Source: Actinoplanes sp. TBRC 11911 (lineage in GTDB: Bacteria > Actinomycetota > Actinomycetes > Mycobacteriales > Micromonosporaceae). Taken from it: a stretch of 64,000 bases of DNA. This document shows, in pieces, positions 17,307 through 25,084 of this stretch. Both the position numbers and the translations under genes were made by a program. The DNA lies in NCBI RefSeq assembly GCF_012933445.1, contig NZ_JABBNC010000021.1, positions 1-64,000 on the forward strand, given 5' to 3'. Positions within the stretch are counted from its first letter, which is position 1, and each line of letters starts with the position of its first letter. The notes beneath the pieces were generated by a model. It was given only the letters and a program-made list of their open reading frames with translations, was not told the origin of the DNA and searched no databases.

Positions 17307-18529
17307 CAGCTTGCCGTCGCCACCTTCTCGGCGATGTGCGACAGCGGCTCCTGCAACGCCTGGATCGCCTTGCTCAGCTTCGCCGCGTCGGAGGCCTTCA
17401 ACGCCGCGGTGTAGAGCTGGTAGCCGCCCGGAACGCTCGCGTCCCGGTAGGTGTCCAGCAGCTTGCCGACGCTGGTGAACTGGGCGTTGACCTGCTGGGC
17501 CAGGGCCGGGTCGATCTTCTGCATGCCCGGGTCGAGGAACGCGAACGCCTGCTGCGCGCCCTCCACGTTGCCCGTGAAGTCGACCAGGTCGTAGTGGCTG
17601 AACTGCTCCTCCTCGCCGGTGATCTTCGTGTTCTGGACCTCCTCGAGCAGGTCCGCCGCGCCGTTGGCGAGGTCCTCGGGCTGGTAGCTCAGCGTCTTGA
17701 CGACCTTGTCGAGGGTGGCCACGTTTTTCGACAGCTCGGCCGCCTGCTGCTTGGTCTCGGCGCTGATCTTCCCGCTCTGGAACAGGTCACGCTCGATGGC
17801 GTGGAAGCCGTGCCAGCCCACCTTCGGGTCGAGGTTGGAGGCACGCATGTCGATGAGGTAGTCGAGGTTGCCGGCGTTGTCGGTGGCCTTGAACCCGGGC
17901 AGCACGAAGCCGTCGACGTCCGATTCGATCCGCTCGTAGAACGGCCGGGCCACCGGGTACTCGGCCTTGGCCTTGGCCAGGTCGCCGGCGTCGATGTCAG
18001 ACTGCAGGGTGCCGGTCGCGGTGACCATGGCGTCCACCACCCCGTCGACGTAGGTGGCGTAGCCCTTGGTGCCGGCGGCCAGCACGGTCGTGGTGCTGCC
18101 GCTGGGCGGTGCGGCGGGCTGGCCGGTGACGGTGAAGTTCTGCGTCTCCGGAGCGGCGCCGGGGCAGAACACCTGGTAGTTCCCGCCGCCGAGGGTGACC
18201 GTGAAGCTGACCGGGGGCAGCCCGGGCGCGAGGTTCTCCTTCTCGCCGAGGATGCGGTTGGCGCTCTGCAACTCGACCTCGGTGATCGCGGTCGCGGTCT
18301 TGTTGGCGACCGTGAACGTGACCGGCCCGGCCTTGGCGGTCCGGTTGTCGAGGCTGCAGCTGTCGCCGGTCATCGTGACGGCGACCTGCGAAGCGCCGTT
18401 GCTGACCGGCGCGACACCGCCGGCATCGGCGGCGGCCGCCGGTGTGCGCGAACCGCTGTTGCTGGAACAGGCGGCGAGCGCCGTGGCGGCGACTGTTGCG
18501 GTGGCGGCGATGCGCCAAAAATGGTGCAC
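17306..18529 (-). CDS. efeO: EfeO, iron-binding lipoprotein with cupredoxin and M75 domains
   Basis: This 407-residue lipoprotein has its lipobox at LAACSS (cysteine about residue 21). An N-terminal cupredoxin-like domain covers roughly residues 45-135, followed by a C-terminal imelysin/M75 domain holding the HxxE motif in GWHGFHAIERDLF. The GTG start at 18527-18529 has AAGGAG upstream. EfeO captures and oxidises ferrous iron and passes it to EfeU. It lies between efeU and efeB in the standard order, with very short gaps. Confidence 0.93.
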   Translation of the reverse strand: MHHFWRIAATATVAATALAACSSNSGSRTPAAAADAGGVAPVSNGASQVAVTMTGDSCSLDNRTAKAGPVTFTVANKTATAITEVELQSANRILGEKENLAPGLPPVSFTVTLGGGNYQVFCPGAAPETQNFTVTGQPAAPPSGSTTTVLAAGTKGYATYVDGVVDAMVTATGTLQSDIDAGDLAKAKAEYPVARPFYERIESDVDGFVLPGFKATDNAGNLDYLIDMRASNLDPKVGWHGFHAIERDLFQSGKISAETKQQAAELSKNVATLDKVVKTLSYQPEDLANGAADLLEEVQNTKITGEEEQFSHYDLVDFTGNVEGAQQAFAFLDPGMQKIDPALAQQVNAQFTSVGKLLDTYRDASVPGGYQLYTAALKASDAAKLSKAIQALQEPLSHIAEKVATAS

Positions 18530-18545
18530 GGTGTTTCACTCCTTA

Positions 18546-20069
18546 TTACGCGGACAGCCGGCGCCCGGCGACGGCGGCCAGGAAGACGGCGGCGACGCCG
18601 AGGGCGATCGGCACGTCGACCCCCCACAGCGAGTGCTCGGTGGTGGCGTGCTGGATCGAGGTCAGCACGCTGTCGCGGTAGGCGGTGGAGACCTGCCAGG
18701 TGGCCGGGCGGGCCGCCGCCGCGGACAGGGTGCGCGCGGTCTGCAGGCCGCTGCCGGAGATGGTCAGGACCGACGCGGTCTGCTGGATCCCGTCCAGCAG
18801 CATGCCGTCGGCGACCCAGACCGTGATCGACCGATGGGTCGACCAGCGGGCGGTGAACGGGCCGGGGTGCTGCTGCGGGTTCAGGCCGACCGGAAGGTGA
18901 CCGCCGGCCAGCGCCGTGAGCTGGGCGATGCTGATGGTGGACGGTGCCGGTACCGCGGTGGCGGTGGCGTCGACGGTCCACGTCGAGGAGTCGATGCCGT
19001 CGTGCAGGTCGGCGCGCGCCTGGGCGGGCGGCAGCGCGAGCGACTGCGTCGGCGAACCGGTGGCGCTGACCAGCAGGGTGCTGCCACCGGCGGACAGCCG
19101 TAAGGTGCCGGCGTCCGGCGCCGCCGCCGCGGCCGCGTCCGGCACCAGGGCGGCCACCTCGCCGGGCGCGTCCGGACGGCCGCCGGGCACGGCGATCGCC
19201 AGGACGATCGCGACGACCGCGAACGCGGCGCTCATGCCGAGCTGGAGGCGCACGGCGGCGCGGCCCTGCGGCCGGTACGCCCGGGGCCAGTAGACGAACG
19301 CCGCGACCGGGATCAGGTAGGCGAACCAGCCGAGCACCTCGATCAGCCGCGGGTCGGCCGGGATGCCGAGCACCCCGGTGATCAGGGCGGACTGCACGGT
19401 TCCGGGGGCGACCAGCCACGACAGGTTCACCGTGCTCTGCTGACCGGCGCTCAGCCAGCCGGCCTCGTGCGCGGTGCGCAGCGTGGTGATGGTCAGGCCG
19501 GCGGCCACCAGGATGAGGAACGCGCCGGTGAAGCGGAAGAACCGCGACAGGTTGATCTTCACGCCGCCGGCGTAGATGCCCCAGCCGATGCCGATCGCGA
19601 CGAGCACGCCGATGACCGCTCCGGTCGCGGCCAGCGTCGCCGATTGGGCCGCTTCGAACGTCGCGAGCAGGAAGACGCTGGTCTCGAAGCCCTCCTTGAG
19701 GACCGCGAGGAAGGCCATCACCGCCAGCGCGTAGGCGCTGCCCTGGCCCAGTGCCTCGGCCGCCTCGGCCTCCAGCTCGCGTTTCATCCCGCGGGCGTGC
19801 TTGTTCATCCAGACGATCATCGTAGTGACGAAGAAGATCGCGACGGCGCCGATGACCGACTCCATCGCCTCCTGGTCGCGCTGCGGCAGCGACCGCTCGA
19901 CCAGGTCGAGGCCGACCCCGACGGCGATCGACAACGCCACGGCCAGCAGCACGCCGGCCCACATCGGGCGCAGGCTCTTGCCGTTCTTACGCAGGAACGC
20001 CGCGATGATCCCCACGATCAGGGCGGCTTCCAGGCCTTCGCGTAAGCCGATGACCAGCGTCGCGAGCAC
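18546..20069 (-). CDS. efeU: EfeU, FTR1-type iron permease with long external domain
   Basis: This 507-residue FTR1-family iron permease has about seven helices in the first 280 residues. It carries the paired REGLEA (residues 10-15) and KEGFE (about 124) iron-binding motifs. The family is usually about 280 residues. Here an extra external segment (about 300-480) and a final helix ending GRRLSA follow, a longer form seen in actinomycetes. The GTG start has GGGAGG upstream, and an iron box lies 16 bp beyond it, so expression is probably iron-repressed. Confidence 0.93.
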   Translation of the reverse strand: MLATLVIGLREGLEAALIVGIIAAFLRKNGKSLRPMWAGVLLAVALSIAVGVGLDLVERSLPQRDQEAMESVIGAVAIFFVTTMIVWMNKHARGMKRELEAEAAEALGQGSAYALAVMAFLAVLKEGFETSVFLLATFEAAQSATLAATGAVIGVLVAIGIGWGIYAGGVKINLSRFFRFTGAFLILVAAGLTITTLRTAHEAGWLSAGQQSTVNLSWLVAPGTVQSALITGVLGIPADPRLIEVLGWFAYLIPVAAFVYWPRAYRPQGRAAVRLQLGMSAAFAVVAIVLAIAVPGGRPDAPGEVAALVPDAAAAAAPDAGTLRLSAGGSTLLVSATGSPTQSLALPPAQARADLHDGIDSSTWTVDATATAVPAPSTISIAQLTALAGGHLPVGLNPQQHPGPFTARWSTHRSITVWVADGMLLDGIQQTASVLTISGSGLQTARTLSAAAARPATWQVSTAYRDSVLTSIQHATTEHSLWGVDVPIALGVAAVFLAAVAGRRLSA

Positions 20070-20084
20070 GCCGCCTCCCAGCAG

Positions 20085-20103
20085 TTAGATTAGGCTCACC
20101 TAA
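20085..20103 (-). promoter_or_regulatory. IdeR/DmdR-type iron box
   Basis: TTAGATTAGGCTCACCTAA matches the actinobacterial consensus TTAGGTTAGGCTAACCTAA at 17 of 19 positions. It is located directly upstream of efeU, where iron-loaded repressor would block transcription of efeUOB. Confidence 0.88.
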
Positions 20104-20225
20104 TCCACGGAGCGTAAGGGCGGTCCGCGTCACGATCCATCGGCGGTATCTCACACCTTTGGCCCGCAGGTGCCGCCACCTGCGGTGATGAGGGTCCTGT
20201 GACGCGGCTAACGTGCCGCCGGGGC

Positions 20226-20750
20226 TCAGTCCCCGATCGTGGGGCAGGTGCAGCGGTGTCGCTCCGCGGCGGCCAGCAGCTCCATCAGGTGGGCCCAGGG
20301 CTGGCGGACGTTCTCGCCGCGGCGATGGGCCATGAAAGCGCGGACCGGAGCCGCGATATTCGCCAGCGGGTGGTGCCAGGCGTCCATCACCACGGCCTTG
20401 TCCACCTGGCCCCGGGCGAGGTAACCCGCCATCGTGTCGTAAAGGGCCAGCGAGTAATTGATCTCATCCCATCCTGGATCACCCAGACGGGGGAAATTGT
20501 TCGCGGCGGCGGCCTGAAAGAGATGTCGCCGGCCCGCCGCGGCCTTGGAGTCCACCAGTAACTCGTGAATACGCTGATACGTGGCGGTGCGGGCCATCGC
20601 TGCGGCGTTGTCCGCGGCGTCCTCGGCGATCTTCCGCGTCGCCCGGATGTTCTGGCTGGTGGCGACGATGGAGAAGAGCAGCGCCGCGAGCGACACGATG
20701 AGTGCCAGGAGATCTTTGTTCGCGGTCCAGAAGCCCTCGGCAGCGACCAC
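20226..20750 (-). CDS. DUF4760-like single-pass membrane protein
   Basis: This 174-residue protein has one N-terminal membrane helix (LLALIVSLAALLFSIVA), then a cytosolic helical region running through RIHELLVDSK to RAFMAHRRGENV. The layout resembles DUF4760 proteins: a membrane anchor, a coiled stretch with NIRATRKIAEDAADN, and a domain of unknown role. I chose the GTG at 20748-20750 because GGGAG lies seven bases before it. The ATG at 20840 would add 30 residues without a ribosome site. It diverges from the SIR2-nSTAND operon across about 200 bp, so it may belong to that system, though this is only positional. Confidence 0.65.
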   Translation of the reverse strand: MVAAEGFWTANKDLLALIVSLAALLFSIVATSQNIRATRKIAEDAADNAAAMARTATYQRIHELLVDSKAAAGRRHLFQAAAANNFPRLGDPGWDEINYSLALYDTMAGYLARGQVDKAVVMDAWHHPLANIAAPVRAFMAHRRGENVRQPWAHLMELLAAAERHRCTCPTIGD

Positions 20751-20949
20751 TGTGGAACTCCCGTTCTGGGCGAAGGCAAGGCCGGATCCGAAAGGAGAAT
20801 AGTGAGAGCATTTATCCGCAACAATCCCCCGAAGGTCCATAGTCGAACCACCCGGACGTGCGTAGTCATAATGCCGACTCGCGGAGACGATTACCCGACG
20901 ACCGGGACGGAGTACGGTCAGAGATCCTTTCCTTCGGGGTGCTTATTCC

Positions 20950-21879
20950 ATGATTCGTACCGAGAGCGAAGCCGTCGGGACATCGCTGCCCGAGAAGCGG
21001 TGGACGACCCTCGTGGACAGCGTTCTGTCCGGCCACTGCACGCCCTTCCTGGGCGCCGGCATCGGCATCCCGCACCTGCCCAGCGGCCGGTCGCTCGCGA
21101 TGAGCCTCGCCGGCGAATTCGAGTATCCGTTCGCCGACCCCGACAACCTTCCGCGGGTCGCCCAGTATGTCGCGACGACGTACGACGATCCGAATTTCGT
21201 CAAACGCAACGTCCAGCGCCGGATCCAGCAGGCCCAGCAGGAATGCCTCGAGGCGGCCGGCGGCGCGGCGCCGGAGAACTATCGCGTGCTGGCCAAGCTC
21301 GGCCTGCCGCTGTTCGTCACCACCAACTACGACGGCCTCATGGAGCAGGCCCTGCGCACCGGCGGCCTGGACCCGCGGATCGAGGTCTGCCGGTGGAACA
21401 ACCAGCTCGCGCAGTCCCTCGGGCGCTACCGCACCGGCGACCTCTCCGCCGCGAAGCCGGGGGTGTTCCACATGCACGGGGCGCTGGAGAACGCGTCGTC
21501 GCTGCTGCTCACCGAGGACGACTACGTCGACTTCACGGTGAGCCTCGCGCTGGAACCGGTCACCAACGTGCTGTGGCACCACGTCCGCCGCCGGCTCGGC
21601 CCCGACTACAGCCTGCTGTTCCTCGGCTACAGCCTGGAGGACTGGAACTTCCGGGTGCTGATGAAATACCTGTTCCTGCAGCAGAAGGTGCACCGGTCCG
21701 GGCAGGCCTCCAGCCTCAGCATCCAGCTGTCCGACGCGGAACTGCCGGCGGACCGGCGGCAGAAGGCCGAGTCGTTCCTCACCCGCTACTTCGAGACCTC
21801 GGCGATCCGGGTGCACTGGACCGACGTGTCGGGTTTCCTCGCCGAGCTCGGCGAGAGGCTGAACGCGGCCCGGCGGTGA
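20950..21879 (+). CDS. SIR2-like NAD-binding effector protein
   Basis: This 309-residue SIR2-like protein shows the fold blocks GHCTPFLGAGIG (NAD-binding loop), FVTTNYDGLMEQAL with the conserved Asn, FHMHGALEN with the catalytic-type His, and LLFLGYSLEDWNF near the end. The zinc-binding cysteines of true deacetylase sirtuins are absent. This is the SIR2_2 type often found as an NAD+-consuming effector in bacterial conflict systems (family knowledge). The stop overlaps the GTG of the STAND NTPase (GTGA), so the two are co-translated. The ribosome site before the ATG is weak. NADase activity and a defence role are inferences. Confidence 0.82.
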   Translation: MIRTESEAVGTSLPEKRWTTLVDSVLSGHCTPFLGAGIGIPHLPSGRSLAMSLAGEFEYPFADPDNLPRVAQYVATTYDDPNFVKRNVQRRIQQAQQECLEAAGGAAPENYRVLAKLGLPLFVTTNYDGLMEQALRTGGLDPRIEVCRWNNQLAQSLGRYRTGDLSAAKPGVFHMHGALENASSLLLTEDDYVDFTVSLALEPVTNVLWHHVRRRLGPDYSLLFLGYSLEDWNFRVLMKYLFLQQKVHRSGQASSLSIQLSDAELPADRRQKAESFLTRYFETSAIRVHWTDVSGFLAELGERLNAARR

Positions 21880-24317
21880 CCTCGCCCCCGGCCGTCCTGG
21901 TGGAGACCGACGGCAACCCGTTCCCCGGTCCCCGGCCGTACCGCCGCGGCCAGCAACTGTTCTTCGGGCGCGCGACCGAGACCGAGGAACTCGCCTCCCT
22001 GGTCCTGTCCAGCCAGGCCGTCCTGCTCTCGGCGCCGTCCGGCTTCGGGAAGTCGTCGCTGGTGGAAGCCGGGCTGCTGCCCGAGCTGGAGCGCCTGGGC
22101 GTCCGCGTCTCCCCGACGGTCCGGCTGCTGCGCGCGGGCGGCGAGGCCGGCGGGAACCCGTTCATCCGGCTCGTCCGCGAGTCGTTGCGCGGCGGGTCGC
22201 ACGCCGAGGACGCCGGCTCCGACGACGAGACGCTCGCCGAGGTCGTGAGCGAGCTGCGCGGCGATCTCGGCCGCCCGTACCTGCTGGTGCTGGACCAGTT
22301 CGAGGAGGTCTTCCTGGACGAGGCGCTCTGGCCCGAGCGCAGCGAGTTCCTCCGCCAGCTCCGCGAGGCGCTGCAACGCGACGACCAGTTCCGGCTGCTG
22401 ATCGCGATGCGCAGCGACTACCTCGAAGAGCTCATCCAGTACGAGGGTGAGCTGCCCTCCCGCCTGCTCGTGCGCTACGTGCTCGAACGCGTGGACGCCG
22501 ACGCCGCCCGCGAGATCGTCAAGGACGCGTTCCGCAGCACCGACGTGCGCATCCCGGACGCCGACGTCGAACGGCTCGTGGACGGCCTGCGCACCATCCG
22601 GATGGACCCGCCGGCGAAGGCCGTCCGCGGCCGGTTCGTCAACCTGATCCAGCTGCAGATCGTCTGCCGCCGGCTGTGGTCCGCGCGGGTGGCGGCCCAG
22701 TCCCAGGACGCGCCGGTCGCCGCGAACCTGGACCCGGTCGACGTCGACGCGTCGATGCGCAGCTTCGTCGACGAGGCCATCACCGCGGTGATCACCACGA
22801 CCGGCACCGACGAGGGAGTCGTGCGCCGCTGGCTGCAGGATCGCCTGGTTCGCGGCCGCCGCCGGACGATCCACGTGCTCGACGGCGGCGGCGGCGACCT
22901 GCCGGCCGAGGTGATCGACTCGCTGGAACACGCGCGGCTCATCCAGATGGAGCGGCGGCACCGCTTCCGGTGGGCGGAACTGACGCACGACAGCATGGTG
23001 GCGGCCGTCCTCGACTCGAACGAGATCTGGTTCGCCCGGCACCGGCGACGCTCTCGCAAGGTCACGATCGTCGCGCTGCTGCTGCTGATCGGGCTGGTCG
23101 CGGGCTTCGTGTGGGTGCGGGAGCCGCTGCCGCCCGGAGTGCTCGCCGCGAAGACGGGAACGCTGACCCACGACGGCGAGACCCTGGAGTTCAGCGCCAA
23201 GCGAGACTTCCAGGTCGTCCTGGCCTCGATCACCGTCATGTCGGGCGACGGTGACGCGATCAAAGCGGCGATCGTCCCGATCGAGCCGGACGGCACGTTC
23301 GGCCCGGAGCTTCCGTACGCCACGACCGAGAACGGCGACGACTCCCTGGTCCTGACGGCCGCGGTGGAGGCGGGGCGCCGGTACGCGCTGACCCTGACAC
23401 TCGACGACGGGCAGGACTACGTCGGCTATTCGGCCGAGGTGCACGGCCTGCGCAAGGCCGAGAAGCCCGCCGACAAGATCGGCGCGGGGAACCCGCTCGA
23501 CGTCGACGACTCCGGGCTCGCCGTCGAGATCGCCACCGACGGTGTCTACGCGGTCCACACCGACCGGCCCTTCACGCTGACGGTGGACGGCGGCCGGGCC
23601 CTCTTCGAGGACGACGCACGCGGCTACACGACCGTGACCCGGGCCACCCGGGGCACGTATCTGGTGATCACCGCGGAGACCAGATCATCGGTGTGGATCA
23701 GCCGGATCGAGTCGAGCGGCTCGATCGGTATCGGCACGACCGCGACGATCACCGGAACCGGCGCGGGCCACCTCGCGGTGCCGGTCGATCCCGCACGCCT
23801 GCCGTTGCGGTTGACGACCCGCTGCAATCGTCCCACCCAGATCAACGTGGCCGACGACGTGCGGCACCAGACGTCGATCTATGTCGACACCGGGGTGGCC
23901 GGCCCGGAGAACCATTCGGTTGATCTGGTCAACGGTGCGGGCCGGTTGTTCGACCTCGTGGTGGTGGCCGACGAGCGGACCGGCAGCCTGAGTTGCACGG
24001 CCACCCTGGGCGAGACGCCCGGCAGCGCGATTCGCGAACCCGGTTCGCTGTCGATCGGCTTACCCAAGGACGATTCCTCCGCCGCGTACGGGATCCACCT
24101 CAAGCAGGATGCCGTTCTCATCCTTCCGGCGATGAAGGACGTCACCGCGAAGCTGACGTGTTCGGGCGACGACGAACAACGAGCCTACGGTGGCCGTCTG
24201 GTCAGCTACGTGTCCGGCAAGCAGGACTGTGTGCTGCTGCTGACCGGGGACCCCAGCGGCGAGAATCGTGCCGCCCGGCTCACCCTGCTGCCGGTGCCGG
24301 CGGGGGTCGGCCGATGA
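21876..24317 (+). CDS. membrane-anchored nSTAND1 NTPase
   Basis: This 813-residue protein opens with the nSTAND1 hallmark NPFPGPRPYRRGQQLFFGR (about residues 11-29). Walker A follows (APSGFGKSSL, about 52-61), then a Walker B region YLLVLDQFEEVF (about 134-145) and a winged-helix-like stretch near 300-380. One strong membrane helix, VTIVALLLLIGLVAGFVWV, lies at about 395-413. The remaining 400 residues look like beta-rich extracytoplasmic domains with three cysteines at spread positions. No WD40 or TPR repeats are visible. STAND proteins are signal-responsive switches. Here the sensor half would lie outside the cell and the NTPase inside, next to the SIR2 protein. Confidence 0.82.
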   Translation: MTSPPAVLVETDGNPFPGPRPYRRGQQLFFGRATETEELASLVLSSQAVLLSAPSGFGKSSLVEAGLLPELERLGVRVSPTVRLLRAGGEAGGNPFIRLVRESLRGGSHAEDAGSDDETLAEVVSELRGDLGRPYLLVLDQFEEVFLDEALWPERSEFLRQLREALQRDDQFRLLIAMRSDYLEELIQYEGELPSRLLVRYVLERVDADAAREIVKDAFRSTDVRIPDADVERLVDGLRTIRMDPPAKAVRGRFVNLIQLQIVCRRLWSARVAAQSQDAPVAANLDPVDVDASMRSFVDEAITAVITTTGTDEGVVRRWLQDRLVRGRRRTIHVLDGGGGDLPAEVIDSLEHARLIQMERRHRFRWAELTHDSMVAAVLDSNEIWFARHRRRSRKVTIVALLLLIGLVAGFVWVREPLPPGVLAAKTGTLTHDGETLEFSAKRDFQVVLASITVMSGDGDAIKAAIVPIEPDGTFGPELPYATTENGDDSLVLTAAVEAGRRYALTLTLDDGQDYVGYSAEVHGLRKAEKPADKIGAGNPLDVDDSGLAVEIATDGVYAVHTDRPFTLTVDGGRALFEDDARGYTTVTRATRGTYLVITAETRSSVWISRIESSGSIGIGTTATITGTGAGHLAVPVDPARLPLRLTTRCNRPTQINVADDVRHQTSIYVDTGVAGPENHSVDLVNGAGRLFDLVVVADERTGSLSCTATLGETPGSAIREPGSLSIGLPKDDSSAAYGIHLKQDAVLILPAMKDVTAKLTCSGDDEQRAYGGRLVSYVSGKQDCVLLLTGDPSGENRAARLTLLPVPAGVGR

Positions 24318-24994
24318 TCCGCTTCTGGCGGCTGCTGGCACCGGGCCTGACGTTCTCCCTCGTCGGCACGATCTGGTTGGTGCTCTGGGGCCAGGGCTGG
24401 GTTCTTCTTCGCGGTGGCCTGGTCGCCGTGGCGCTCTGGGCTCTCGCCGTCCAGATCGTCGCCTCGGTGCTCGCCGTGTCGGCACTGGACGACCTGCGTA
24501 AGGGATCGCTGTGGCTGGGCCGGTTGGAACGGCCCCGGCGGGGCGGCATGGTCGACGTCAGCAGCCGGCCGACCCGTCTCGCCGCCGCCTTGCGCGACTT
24601 CTACCGGCTTCCCTTCCTTCCGGTGATGCTGCTGATGTTCGGCGCCGGGGTGACGTTGTCCGGCGTCGCCATGGGCGTGTTCGAGGGCGAGTCGACGCTG
24701 CGGACCCACATCGGAAAGGTCACCACGAGTCCCGCCGAGATCGCGGTCGGCGTGCTGTTCGCCGTCGGTGCCCTGGCATACCTGGTCGTCGGCGGCCGGG
24801 GCGCGTTTCTCGGCTTCGTCGTCGGTTTCGCGAGTGCGAACGTGGTCGGCCAGGCGGTTCTGGCCCCGGACAACGCCATCTACGCCACGCTGCCCGCGTG
24901 GGGCGGCATCGCCTTCGTCAGCGCTGTCGCCGGCCTCGTGGTGAAGACCGTCGTGCGGGCCGTGTCGCGGCGCCGGCTCGCGGGGAATGCCTAG
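24314..24994 (+). CDS. six-helix membrane protein of the SIR2-nSTAND operon
   Basis: This 226-residue protein has about six hydrophobic segments (from LTFSLVGTIWLVLWG to FVSAVAGLVVKTV) and a short charged loop at about residues 60-80. I do not recognise a family. The ATG overlaps the STAND stop (ATGA), giving a fully coupled three-gene operon. It could be a membrane partner, a channel or an anchor for the STAND protein. Nothing catalytic is visible. Confidence 0.75.
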   Translation: MIRFWRLLAPGLTFSLVGTIWLVLWGQGWVLLRGGLVAVALWALAVQIVASVLAVSALDDLRKGSLWLGRLERPRRGGMVDVSSRPTRLAAALRDFYRLPFLPVMLLMFGAGVTLSGVAMGVFEGESTLRTHIGKVTTSPAEIAVGVLFAVGALAYLVVGGRGAFLGFVVGFASANVVGQAVLAPDNAIYATLPAWGGIAFVSAVAGLVVKTVVRAVSRRRLAGNA

Positions 24995-25084
24995 TCCGTC
25001 GTTCAGGTCCGGGCCATCCGGGGGTCATCGCTCCCCTGCAGGGTGCAGTGCGTCTACTTCCCTATCTCAGAGATGGAGATGCAC

